DNA from: Limanda limanda
Lineage: Eukaryota; Chordata; Actinopteri; Pleuronectiformes; Pleuronectidae
NCBI RefSeq assembly: GCF_963576545.1
Contig: NW_026870402.1
Coordinates: forward strand, 930,001 to 994,000
Direction of reading: 5' to 3'
DNA: 64,000 nucleotides
Shown here: positions 1-8,331 of the stretch, piece after piece
Numbering within the stretch: the first letter of the stretch is position 1
How the letters are laid out: the number at the start of each line of letters is the position of its first letter
The notes under the pieces: generated by a model
What the model was told of the DNA's origin: nothing
Database searches by the model: none
What the model saw: the letters and a program-made list of their open reading frames with translations, nothing else
Translations under genes and position numbers: made by a program

Positions 1-3000
1 CAAAAAAGGCTTATCTCCCCGTTTCCAGCTGTTTAGTGACATTTGGGATGATGTGTGATGAAAAATTCAAGAATTTAACCATTTCTTCCAAAAAAAGGCA
101 TGTCTCCCTGTTTCCAGCGCTTTTCTGACACTTGGGCTGATATGTGATGAAAAAGTCAAAATGTTAACCATTGCTTCCAAAAAAGGCTTATCTCCCCGTT
201 TCCAGCTGTTTAGTGACATTTGGGATGATGTGTGATGAAAAATTCAAGAATTTAACCATTTCTTCCAAAAAAAAGGCATATCTCCCTGTTTCCAGCGCTT
301 TTCTGACACTGGAGCTGATATGTGATGAAAAAATCAAAATGTTAACCATTGCTTCCAAAAGAGGCTTATCTCCCCGTTCCAGCTGTTTAGTGACATTTGG
401 GATGATGTGTGATGAAAAATTCAAGAATTTAACCTTTTCTTCCAAAAAAAGGCAGATCTCCCTGTTTCCAGCGCTTTTCTGACACTGGAGCTGATATGTA
501 ATGAAAAAGTCAAGAATTTAACCATTTCTTCCAAAAAAGGCTTATCTCCCTGTTTCCAGCGCTTTTCTGACACTTGGGCTGATATGTGATGAAAAAGTCA
601 AAATGTTAACCATTGCTTCCAAAAAAGGCTTATCTCCCCGTTTCCAGCTGTTTAGTGAAATTTGGGATGATGTGTGATGAAAAATTCAAGAATTTAACCA
701 TTTCTTCCAAAAAAGGCTTATCTCCCCGTTTCCAGCTGTTTATTGACATTTGGGATGATGTGTAATGAAAAATTCAAGAATTTAACCATTTCTTCCAAAA
801 AAGGCTTATCTCCCTGTTTCCAGCGCTTTTCTGACACTTGGGCTGATATGTGATGAAAAAGTCAAAATGTTAACCATTGGTTCCAAAAAAGGCTTATCTC
901 CCCGTTTCCAGCTGTTTAGTGACATTTGGGATGATGTGTGTTGAAAAATTCAAGAATTTAACCATTTCTTCCAAAAAAAGGCATATCTCCCTGTTTCCAG
1001 CGCTTTTCTGACACTGGAGCTGATATGTGATGAAAAAGTCAAAATGTTAACCATTGCTTCCAAAAGAGGCTTATCTCCCCGTTCCAGCTGTTTAGAGACA
1101 TTTGGGATGATGTGTGATGAAAAATTCAAGAATTTAACCATTTCTTCCAAAAAACTGGCATATCTCCCTGTTTCCAGCGCTTTTCTGACACTGGAGCTGA
1201 TATGTGATGAAAAAGTCAAGAATTTAACCATTTCTTCCAAAAAAGGCTTATCTCCCTGTTTCCAGCGCTTTTCTGACACTTGGGCTGATTTGTGATTAAA
1301 AAGTCAGAAATGTTAACCATTGCTTCCAAAATAGGCGTATCTCCCCGTTTCCAGCTGTTTAGTGACATTTGGGATGATGTGTAATGAAAAATTCAAGAAT
1401 TTAACCATTTCTTCCAAAAAAGGCTTATCTCCCTGTTTCCAGCGCTTTTCTGACACTTGGGCTGACATTTGATGAAAAAGTCAAAATGTTAACCATTGCT
1501 TCCAAAAAAGGCTTATCTCCCCGTGTCCAGCTGTTTATTGACATTTGGGATGATGTGTGATGAAAAATTCAAGAATTTAACCATTTCTTCCAAAAAAGTC
1601 TTATCTCCCTGTTTCCAGCGCTTTTCTGACACTTGGGCTGATATGTGATGAAAAAGTCAAAATGTTAACCATTGCTTCCAAAAAAGGCTTATCTCCCCGT
1701 TTCCAGCTGTTTATTGACATTTGGGATGATGTGTGATGAAAAATTCAAGAATTTAACCATCTCTTCCAAAAAAGGCTTATCTCCCTGTTTCCAGCGCTTT
1801 TCTGACACTAGGGCTGATATGTGATGAAAAAGTCAGAAATGTTAACCATTGCTTCCAAAAAAGGCTTATCTCCCCGTTTCCAGCTGTTTATTGACATTTG
1901 GGATGATGTGTAATGAAAAATTCAAGAATTTAACCATTTCTTCCAAAAAAGGCTTATCTCCCTGTTTCCAGCGCTTTTCTGACACTTGGGCTGATATGTG
2001 ATGAAAAAGTCAAGAATTTAACCATTTCTTCCAAAAAAGGCTTATCTCCCTGTTTCCAGCGCTTTTCTGACACTTGGGCTGATTTGTGATTAAAAAGTCA
2101 GAAATGTTAACCATTGCTTCCAAAAAAGGCTTATCTCCCCGTTTCCAGCTGTTTAGTGACATTTGGGATGATGTGTGATGAAGAAATTCAAGAATTTAAC
2201 CATTTCTTCCAAAAAAAGGCATATCTCCCTGTTTCCAGCGCTTTTCTGACACTAGAGCTGATATGTGATGAAAAAGTTAAAATGTTAACCATTGCTTCCA
2301 AAAAAGGCGTATCTCCCCGTATCCAGCTGTTTATTGACATTTGGGATGATGTGTGATGAAAAATTCAAGAATTTAACCATTTCTTCCAAAAAAGGCTTAT
2401 CTCCCTGTTTCCAGCGCTTTTCTGACACTTGGGCTGATATGTGATGAAAAAGTAGGAAATGTTAACCATTGCTTCCAAAAAAGGCGTATCTCCCCGTTTC
2501 CAGCTGTTTAGTGACATTTGGGATGATGTGTAATGAAAAATTCAAGAATTTAACCATTTCTTCCAAAAAAGGCTTATCTCCCTGTTTCCAGCGCTTTTCT
2601 GACACTTGGGCTGACATGTGATGAAAAAGTCAAAATGTTAACCATTGCTTCCAAAAAAGGCTTATCTCCCCGTGTCCAGCTGTTTATTGACATTTGGGAT
2701 GATGTGTGATGAAAAATTCAAGAATTTAACCATTTCTTCCAAAAAAGTCTTATCTCCCTGTTTCCAGCGCTTTTCTGACACTTGGGCTGATATGTGATGA
2801 AAAAGTCAAAATGTTAACCATTGCTTCCAAAAAAGGCTTATCTCCCCGTTTCCAGCTGTTTATTGACATTTGGGATGATGTGTGATGAAAAATTCAAGAA
2901 TTTAACCATTTCTTCCAAAAAAGGCATATCTCCCTGTTTCCAGCACTTTTCTGACACTTGGACTGATATGTGATGAAAAGGTCAGAAATGTTAACCATTG

Positions 3001-3325
3001 CTTCCAAAAAAGGCTTATCTCCCCGTTTCCAGCTGTTTAGTGACATTTGGGATGATGTGTGATGAAAAATTCAAGAATTTAACCATTTCTTCCAAAAAAA
3101 AGGCATATCTCCCTGTTTCCAGCGCTTTTCTGACACTGGAGCTGATATGTGATGAAAAAATCAAAATGTTAACCATTGCTTCCAAAAGAGGCTTATCTCC
3201 CCGTTCCAGCTGTTTAGTGACATTTGGGATGATGTGTGATGAAAAATTCAAGAATTTAACCATTTCTTCCAAAAAAAAGGCATATCTCCCTGTTTCCAGC
3301 GCTTTTCTGACACTGGAGCTGATAT
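1..3325 (+). repeat. Satellite array, heterogeneous edge block left of the LINE
   Basis: About 19 dimers of an 88-89 bp monomer lie head to tail in one orientation. A-type monomers contain 'tttccagctgttta' followed by 'gacatttgggatgatgtg'. B-type monomers contain 'tttccagcgcttttctgaca'. Variants private to this zone and its right-hand counterpart include 'ccaaaagaggcttatctcc' with 'ccccgttccagctg' (one T-run base triplet shorter), 'ccgtgtccagctgtttattg', and B monomers with an A-like tail ('gtcaagaatttaaccattt'). The core's 'tcttaatcaatg' tail is absent. An A-A junction occurs near 705-740. Short frames open on both strands simply recur with the 177 bp period (59 codons) and are not genes. 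The array continues beyond the left window edge. Confidence 0.95.
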
Positions 3326-3342
3326 CATCAATCAATCAATCA
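3326..3342 (-). repeat. LINE 3' microsatellite tail, (TTGA)n
   Basis: The plus strand reads as about four units of 'atca' directly after the satellite breakpoint, so the element's 3' end is (TTGA)n on its own strand. CR1/L2-type LINEs end in short 3-8 bp repeats copied during target-primed reverse transcription. This fixes the element's orientation and its 3' boundary. Confidence 0.85.
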
Positions 3343-3560
3343 AGTTTTATTTGTATAGCCCACATTCACAAATAACAATTCGTCTCATGGGGCTTTAACA
3401 TTGTGTGACATCCTCTGTCCTTAACCCTCAACAAGAGTAAGGAAAAACTACTAAAAACCCTTTTCACAGGTAAAAATATGTAGAAACCTCAGAGAGAGCC
3501 ACATGTGAGGGATCCCTCTCTCAGGACGGACAGAAGTGCAATAGATGTCAGGTGTAAGAA
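3343..3560 (-). other. Conserved 3'-terminal segment of the LINE
   Basis: This segment lies next to the tail and includes 'ttttatttgtatagccca' and 'acatcctctgtccttaaccc' on the plus strand. I recognise it as the kind of 3' end shared by many ray-finned fish LINEs and by SINEs that borrow their tails, where it serves as the reverse transcriptase recognition region. An AATAAA hexamer is present on the element strand at 3351-3346, but poly(A) is not expected for this group. The assignment rests on memory and was not searched. Confidence 0.6.
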
Positions 3561-4135
3561 AACATCATCAGGATTTTTAGCAGCATCCATTAGGCTAAAC
3601 ATTTTTCAATACTATGTGTCAGGCAGTCCCGCTGCAATCACAGTCTCTGGCCAGCAGCAAGACCACGATCCAGCATCAGGATGGGATCCACTATAATCCA
3701 CAGTCATTGTCCACCGCCGCCAGTTAGAATCCATTATCAGCTGCCGCCTCGGTCGTGGTCCCTCATCATCCGATGCCAACGCGACAAAGGATCCTCCATT
3801 ACAACGACGATCAGCTGGCACGATACAGAATCCACCGAACTGGATCCACCATTGCGACCTCCGACACGCGATCCACAATCATAATCCATGGTGCGGCCAC
3901 AGCTGTGGCCCTGCATCCGCGGGCGCTAAGGCACAGAAACTCCGGGAAAAGGGGTCAAGTTAGTAACATGTACTGATCAGATAAGAATTATCTTGATGTG
4001 ATAAATATGGAGAAAAGGAAGGAGAAGCAGGAAAGAGAAGCTCCGTGTGTCTTGTGTCATAAATTCCCTGTGCGTCTTAGCATCATCAGGGGTTTTTGCC
4101 ATTTAATCAAATTTGGAACATCGCACAAATTAGCT
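3561..4135 (-). other. LINE 3' UTR, upstream part, with GC-rich degenerate repeats
   Basis: This is non-coding sequence between the ORF2 stop and the conserved 3' end. Positions of about 3610-3960 are clearly more GC-rich than the satellite and contain loosely repeated 'gatccac/aatccat' words spaced by about 20-40 bases, a perfect 16 bp palindrome (3895-3910) and a few CpG sites. Positions 3961-4135 are AT-richer and show no recognisable element. Short open frames on the plus strand here have no recognisable protein content. Confidence 0.6.
3895..3910. repeat. Perfect 16 bp palindrome in the LINE 3' UTR
   Basis: The sequence ggccacagctgtggcc equals its own reverse complement. It could fold as a short hairpin in the LINE RNA. 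No function is established from sequence alone. Confidence 0.7.
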
Positions 4136-6166
4136 CTAACTATAAGCTTTATAAAAAAGGAAGGTTTTGAGTCTACTTTTAAACGAACAGAGCGTGTCTG
4201 CCTCCCTAACTGAAAGTGAGAGATTATTCCACAGCAGTGGGGCTTGATGGCTAAAAGCTCTGGCTCCTACTCTACTTTTAGAGACTTTAGGGACAACAAG
4301 TAAACCTGAGTTCTGGGATCGGAGTGCTCTAGTAGGTTGATATGGAACTAACATCTCTTTAAGGTAAAGAGGTGCCATATCATTAAGGGCCTTGAAGGTG
4401 AGGAGGAGAATTTTAAATTCTATTCTAGATTTAACAGGAAGCCAGTGTAGCGATGCTAATACTGGAGAAATGTGCTCTCTTTTCTTAGTTCTCGTCAGGA
4501 CACGTGCTGCGGCATTTTGGACCAGCTGCAGAGTCTTTAACGACTTGCTGCTGGAGCCTGATAATAATGAATTACAATAGTCCAGTCTCGATGTAACAAA
4601 GGCGTGGACTAGTTTTTCTGCATCTTTTTGCGAAAGGACATGTCTGATTTTTGAGATATTACGCAAGTGGAAAAACGCGGTCCTAGAAATTACTTTTAAG
4701 TGACTATTAAAGGACAAATCAGGATCGAAGATCACTCCCAAGTTCCTGACTGTGTCATTGGAAGCAAGGGCAATGTCATCTAGCGCAGCTATATCATTAG
4801 ATAATGTATCTCTAAGGTGTTTAGGGCCGAGTATTATAACCTCTGTTTTATCTGAGTTTAATAAGAGAAAATTGCGGGTCATCCAGGTTTTTATGTCCTT
4901 GAGACATGCTCGAAGTTTAGTTAATTGATTACTTTGATCAGGTTTTATTGACAAATATAACTGGGTGTCATCCGCATAACAGTGAAAATTTACCGAGTGT
5001 GTCCTGATAATGTTTCCTAGTGGAAGCATATATAATGAGAATAAAATTGGGCCGAGCACAGACCCCTGTGGGACACCATGGTTAACTTTGGTGCGCACCG
5101 ATGAATCATCATTGATTTGAACGAATTGGGAGCGATCAGCAAAATAAGATTTAAACCAGTTTAAGGCCGTTCCTTTAATGTTAATTAACTGTTTTAGTCT
5201 CTCTAATAAAATTTGATGGTCAATTGTGTCGAATGCTGCACTGAGATCTAACAGAACGAGGACAGACACAAGTCCCTGATCTGAAGCTATTAGAAGGTCA
5301 TTAGTGACTTTTGCCAGGGCTGTCTCTGTGCTATGATTGGTTCTAAACCCAGACTGAAAGTCTTCATATATATTATTTTCCTGGAGAAACTCACACAGCT
5401 GATTGGCTACAACTTTTTCTAAGATTTTAGATAGGAAGGGGAGATTAGATATTGGCCTGTAATTTGCTAAAACCTCTGGGTCTAGGGTGGGTTTTTTGAG
5501 TAGGGGTTTGATTACAGCTATTTTAAAAGACTGTGGTACATAACCTGATGATAATGACAGATTGATTGTGTTAAGTAACGAATTATCTATTAGGGGCAGA
5601 ATTTCTTTAAGTAATTTAGTTGGAATCGGATCTAAAATACAGGTTGTTGGTTTAGAACCTGAGACTATTTTGGTAAACTGATCACGGGTGATCAGAGAGA
5701 AGCTGTCTAAATAATGGGAAGGATTCTCAGCCGTTTCTGAGATCTCTATTGTTGGGAGGGTATTAGTGCCAATTGAGGGCAGGAGATGATTGATTTTATT
5801 TCTAATAGTTAGAATTTTATCATTAAAAAAGGTCATAAAGATATTGCAATTTAGGGATCGAGGAATACTGGGTTCGGTGGAGGTGTGACTCTCTGTCAGC
5901 CTGGCTACAGTGCTGAAGAGAAACCTGGGGTTGTTTTTATTCTCTTCTATTAGTTTTGAGTAATAGGCAGCTCTTGCTTTGTGGAGAGCCTTTTTATATT
6001 CTGTAACACTACTCTTCCAGTCTAGGAGATTTTCAACACTGTTGCTGGAGCGCCACTTCCTTTCTAATTTTCTTGATATTTGTTTCAACTCATGTGTCTT
6101 GGAATTATACCACGGAGCTAATTTACTATGTTTTACACATTTCTTTTTTAGAGGCGCTATTGAGTC
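4136..6166 (-). CDS. ORF2 C-terminal part: reverse transcriptase domain
   Basis: This segment has 676 codons after the internal TAA. Numbering from 6166, an 'APWYNSK' linker motif near residues 14-20 precedes a basic region. Reverse transcriptase motifs follow in order: ANYRPISNLPFLSKILEK (near 238), FQSGFRTNHSTETAL, LLDLSAAFDTIDH (motif A, near 305-315), GVPQGSVLGP (motif B, near 363), CYADD at 397-400 (motif C, codons 4978-4967), LLNSDKTEV (motif D) and LGVIFD (motif E). The catalytic aspartates are intact. The C-terminal part carries SRLDYCNSLL, QNAAARVL and SLHWLPVKSRIEFK, typical of CR1/L2 and related LINEs. There is no RNase H domain, as expected for this group. The frame has no other stop or frameshift that I can see, so damage to the element is recent or slight. 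Confidence 0.92.
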   Translation of the reverse strand, partial: DSIAPLKKKCVKHSKLAPWYNSKTHELKQISRKLERKWRSSNSVENLLDWKSSVTEYKKALHKARAAYYSKLIEENKNNPRFLFSTVARLTESHTSTEPSIPRSLNCNIFMTFFNDKILTIRNKINHLLPSIGTNTLPTIEISETAENPSHYLDSFSLITRDQFTKIVSGSKPTTCILDPIPTKLLKEILPLIDNSLLNTINLSLSSGYVPQSFKIAVIKPLLKKPTLDPEVLANYRPISNLPFLSKILEKVVANQLCEFLQENNIYEDFQSGFRTNHSTETALAKVTNDLLIASDQGLVSVLVLLDLSAAFDTIDHQILLERLKQLINIKGTALNWFKSYFADRSQFVQINDDSSVRTKVNHGVPQGSVLGPILFSLYMLPLGNIIRTHSVNFHCYADDTQLYLSIKPDQSNQLTKLRACLKDIKTWMTRNFLLLNSDKTEVIILGPKHLRDTLSNDIAALDDIALASNDTVRNLGVIFDPDLSFNSHLKVISRTAFFHLRNISKIRHVLSQKDAEKLVHAFVTSRLDYCNSLLSGSSSKSLKTLQLVQNAAARVLTRTKKREHISPVLASLHWLPVKSRIEFKILLLTFKALNDMAPLYLKEMLVPYQPTRALRSQNSGLLVVPKVSKSRVGARAFSHQAPLLWNNLSLSVREADTLCSFKSRLKTFLFYKAYS

Positions 6167-7228
6167 TTATGTTAATCGTAATGAGTCTGCAGAGCTTTCT
6201 ACGAGGTGGTCAATCTCAATAGAGCTCGGGTTTTTAAAGAATTTGTTGTTTATGTCGACGGATAATACGGGTTTAAATGTAATCGGAATTATTTCCTTAA
6301 ATTTAGCTACAGCACTATCAGGTAGACATCTAGAAAATGAGTTTTTTATTAGTGGCATATATTCAGATAGTGAAAAATCGAAGGTTATTAAATTATGGTC
6401 TGATAGTACTGGATTGCGCGGAAGTACTGTTAAATGTTCAATTTTGACACCGTATGATAACACAAGGTCAAGTGTGTGGTTACAACAATGAGTAGGTTGA
6501 TGCACACACTGACTAAAACCAATTGAGTCTAGTATTGAAATAAATGCTACGCTCAGGCTATCTTTATTATTGTCAACATGAATATTAAAGTCACCAACAA
6601 TAATAATTTTATCTGTCTTTAGGACTAGGTTTGATAAAAACTCAGGGAATTCTGTTAGAAATTCAGTATAAGCCCCAGGAGCACGATAAACTACAGCAAA
6701 TATGATTGGCTGTTGGTGTTTCCTGGATTGACGTGGAAGATTAAGAACAAGACATTCAAATGAGTTGTAGCTAAGTTTAGGTTTAGGATTAATTGATAGA
6801 CTGGAGTTAAAAATAGCAGCAACTCCACCTCCTCGCCCGAGTTCCCTGGGAACGTGTGAATTTATATGACTGGGGGGAGTAGATTCATTCAAACTGACAT
6901 ATTCATCAGGATGCAGCCACGTCTCAGTAAGGGACATTACATCTATATTGTAGTCTGAGACTAGTTCATTAACTAAAATAGCCTTTGAGGACAGTGATCT
7001 AATGTTTAAAAGACCACATTTGAAAGTCTTAGTTTCCTGTGTTGTTCCAGAGGTTGTGTTAATTTGTATAAGATTATTGTGAGTTCTCGCTCTGTTATTG
7101 TTTAATTTAAATAATTGAATCGGACGGTAGACAGAGACAGTCTCTATGCGGTTGGGTGACTGATCCAGAGGGAGCGCAGAGAAGTGATTAGCACTGCAGC
7201 TCTGCTTCCTGGTCCCAACTCTGGGTTG
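6167..7228 (-). CDS. ORF2 N-terminal part: APE-type endonuclease domain
   Basis: This segment has 353 codons followed by a TAA. Counting from 7228, residues 1-70 are a variable, Asn/Thr-rich lead with no recognisable domain. The endonuclease core begins near residue 71. Visible family motifs are LLNIRSL (Asn75), LTETWL (Glu102), [15 protein letters not shown] (Tyr181), [10 protein letters not shown] (Asp213, Asn215), HTLDLVLS and LSDHN (Asp277, His278). All catalytic positions expected of an AP-endonuclease-like LINE nuclease are present. This domain makes the first-strand nick for target-primed reverse transcription. The first Met lies 23 residues past Asn75's position, so initiation there would delete part of the fold. 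The segment ends at the linker stop described for ORF2. Confidence 0.88.
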   Translation of the reverse strand, partial: QPRVGTRKQSCSANHFSALPLDQSPNRIETVSVYRPIQLFKLNNNRARTHNNLIQINTTSGTTQETKTFKCGLLNIRSLSSKAILVNELVSDYNIDVMSLTETWLHPDEYVSLNESTPPSHINSHVPRELGRGGGVAAIFNSSLSINPKPKLSYNSFECLVLNLPRQSRKHQQPIIFAVVYRAPGAYTEFLTEFPEFLSNLVLKTDKIIIVGDFNIHVDNNKDSLSVAFISILDSIGFSQCVHQPTHCCNHTLDLVLSYGVKIEHLTVLPRNPVLSDHNLITFDFSLSEYMPLIKNSFSRCLPDSAVAKFKEIIPITFKPVLSVDINNKFFKNPSSIEIDHLVESSADSLRLT

Positions 7229-8104
7229 TCATGTGATAGACTTAGTAATATTCTTAGATAAGAGAGCTGCTCCATCCCAAGTGGGATGAACGCCGTCTCT
7301 CCTAACAAGACCAGGTTTCCTCCAAAAAGTTTGCCAATTATCTATAAAGCCCACACCGTTTACAGGACACCACCTCGACAGCCAGCGGTTAAAAGAAAAC
7401 ATGCGACTAAACATGTCATCACCTGTAGTGTTAGGGAGAGGGCCAGAGAAAACTACTGTGTCCGACATCGTTTTAGCAAAAGCACACACAGACTCAACAT
7501 TAACTTTAGTGACCTCCGACATACGAAGCCGGGAGTCGTTGCTGCCGACGTGAATTACGATTTTACTGTATTTACGTTTAGTTTTAGCCAGCAGCTTCAA
7601 TTTGGATTGGATGTCGCCGGCTCTGGCCCCCGGAATACAATTGACTATGGCCGCTGGTGTCGCTAATCTCACGTTTCTGAGAACCGAGTCGCCAATAACC
7701 AGAGTTTGATTCTCAGCGGGTGCGTCGCTGAGTGGAGAAAATCTATTTGAGACGTGAGCTGGTGGGTCTTTAATCGTGGGCTTTCTATGGGTGGTACTAT
7801 GCCCCCTCCGGACCGTCACCCAGCCACCCTGGGCTCCCGGCTGCCCGGGGCAAGTCGAGGGACTGCTAGCTGAAGCTAAGCTAGGTGGCTTCGCTGCGGC
7901 TAGCACGGGCCGGCTAACTATAGCTAACGGGGGTTCTAAGCTGAGGAGCCGAGCTTCTAAGTTGCTAAGCCTCGCCTCCATGTCTACCAACATACTACAT
8001 TTATTACATTTACCACTACTGTTAATGGAGGCGGAGGAGTAAGTAAACATGAGACACTCGGAGCAGGAGAGAGCGGTGGAGCGAGAGGGAGAGAGAGAAC
8101 ACAT
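7229..8104 (-). CDS. LINE ORF1: Cys-rich motif, coiled coil and SGNH/GDSL esterase
   Basis: The ORF encodes 291 residues from the first ATG at 8104, which has a purine at -3. Eighteen upstream codons (to 8158) are also open but lack an ATG. Residues 14-36 hold a CxxC-x15-CxxC motif suggestive of zinc binding. Residues 39-56 hold a leucine-rich heptad stretch ([20 protein letters not shown]), a likely short coiled coil for oligomerisation. A Pro/Ala/Ser-rich linker with GGWVTV follows. Residues from about 135 form an SGNH hydrolase: IGDSVLRN (Ser140), HVGSNDSR (Asn189, Asp190), and DGVHPTWDG (Asp270, His273), so the Ser-Asp-His triad is complete. Esterase ORF1 proteins are known from CR1 and zebrafish L2 LINEs. 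They bind nucleic acid and form the LINE ribonucleoprotein. It ends in a UGA immediately followed, in frame, by ORF2. Confidence 0.85.
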   Translation of the reverse strand: MCSLSPSRSTALSCSECLMFTYSSASINSSGKCNKCSMLVDMEARLSNLEARLLSLEPPLAIVSRPVLAAAKPPSLASASSPSTCPGQPGAQGGWVTVRRGHSTTHRKPTIKDPPAHVSNRFSPLSDAPAENQTLVIGDSVLRNVRLATPAAIVNCIPGARAGDIQSKLKLLAKTKRKYSKIVIHVGSNDSRLRMSEVTKVNVESVCAFAKTMSDTVVFSGPLPNTTGDDMFSRMFSFNRWLSRWCPVNGVGFIDNWQTFWRKPGLVRRDGVHPTWDGAALLSKNITKSIT

Positions 8105-8331
8105 CGCTGCTAAAACTATGAGTGTGAGATTTAAACAGAACACAGAATCACAAAGCACCAGAGAGGAGGGGCTGGTATGTGAGGGTCCTTAACTATATAC
8201 CGGTGATTTTAGCCGTAGTAGAACAGAAAGACAGTTGTGTTTAGCGGAGGAGCTAATTCAGATAGCGACTACACCACCCGTGTCCCGTGGCAATAACAGG
8301 AAGTGACGAAATGACGCAGCACGCTTACCGT
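8105..8331 (-). promoter_or_regulatory. LINE 5' UTR, presumed internal promoter region
   Basis: About 227 bases lie between the satellite breakpoint and the ORF1 ATG. The ATG-proximal part is purine-rich on the plus strand (gagagggagagagaga) and so pyrimidine-rich in the RNA. The distal part is moderately GC-rich with several CpGs. Autonomous LINEs usually carry their promoter here, but no core promoter motif is decisive. The near-full length of the 5' end suggests little or no 5' truncation. Confidence 0.5.

Larger units (their letters stand above)
4136..7228 (-). pseudogene. LINE ORF2: APE endonuclease plus reverse transcriptase, one internal stop
   Basis: A single reading frame of 1031 codons runs from the codon after the ORF1 stop to a TAG at 4138-4136. 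It is interrupted only by an in-frame TAA at 6169-6167, in the linker between endonuclease and reverse transcriptase. The product would nick the chromosomal target and reverse-transcribe the LINE RNA there. Its length fits CR1/L2 ORF2 proteins of about 950-1050 residues. The frame is the same as ORF1's (both starts differ by a multiple of three), with a single UGA between them. No AUG occurs in the first 97 codons, and the first one (6937) falls inside the endonuclease domain. This copy is therefore non-autonomous as it stands unless the TAA is read through. Confidence 0.88.
3326..8331 (-). mobile_element. CR1/L2-group non-LTR retrotransposon (LINE), nearly full length
   Basis: This element of about 5.0 kb interrupts the satellite. 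On the minus strand it carries a 5' UTR, ORF1 with an SGNH-esterase domain, ORF2 with APE endonuclease and reverse transcriptase, a 3' UTR of about 0.8 kb, and a (TTGA)n tail. An esterase ORF1 combined with an APE-type ORF2 and a short microsatellite tail rather than poly(A) is typical of the CR1/L2 group. The 3' terminal region resembles the tail found on many teleost elements. Satellite sequence stops at 'ctgatat' (3325) and resumes in the same monomer phase at 'atgtaatgaaaaagtc' (8343). The two ends share only about 4 bp ('atat', 3322-3325 and 8332-8335), so no long target-site duplication is evident. The copy has one clear disabling stop in ORF2. Clade assignment is from motif recognition; Rex1 or another CR1-like family is the main alternative. 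Confidence 0.9.

Noticed and set aside
6086..6088. Separate start for a reverse transcriptase protein at 6088
   Set aside because: The codon is TTG, and the frame is open upstream to the TAA at 6167 with recognisable ORF2 linker sequence, so this is the interior of ORF2.
7217..7230. AUGA stop-start overlap at the ORF1 end as a reinitiation site for ORF2
   Set aside because: The overlapping AUG is in a different frame and closes after 14 codons (TAA), so it cannot produce ORF2 in this copy.
3505..8042. Plus-strand open frames within the LINE (for example 5979-6491 and 7286-7666)
   Set aside because: They are antisense shadows of ORF1/ORF2 or lie in the 3' UTR, and show no recognisable protein motifs.
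8105..8158. ORF1 start upstream at 8158
   Set aside because: The upstream codons are open, but the codon at 8158 is GTG. The first ATG is at 8104, which is the sensible eukaryotic start.
3326..8331. LTR retrotransposon or endogenous retrovirus
   Set aside because: There are no terminal repeats and no protease, integrase or RNase H. The APE endonuclease, esterase ORF1 and microsatellite tail indicate a LINE.
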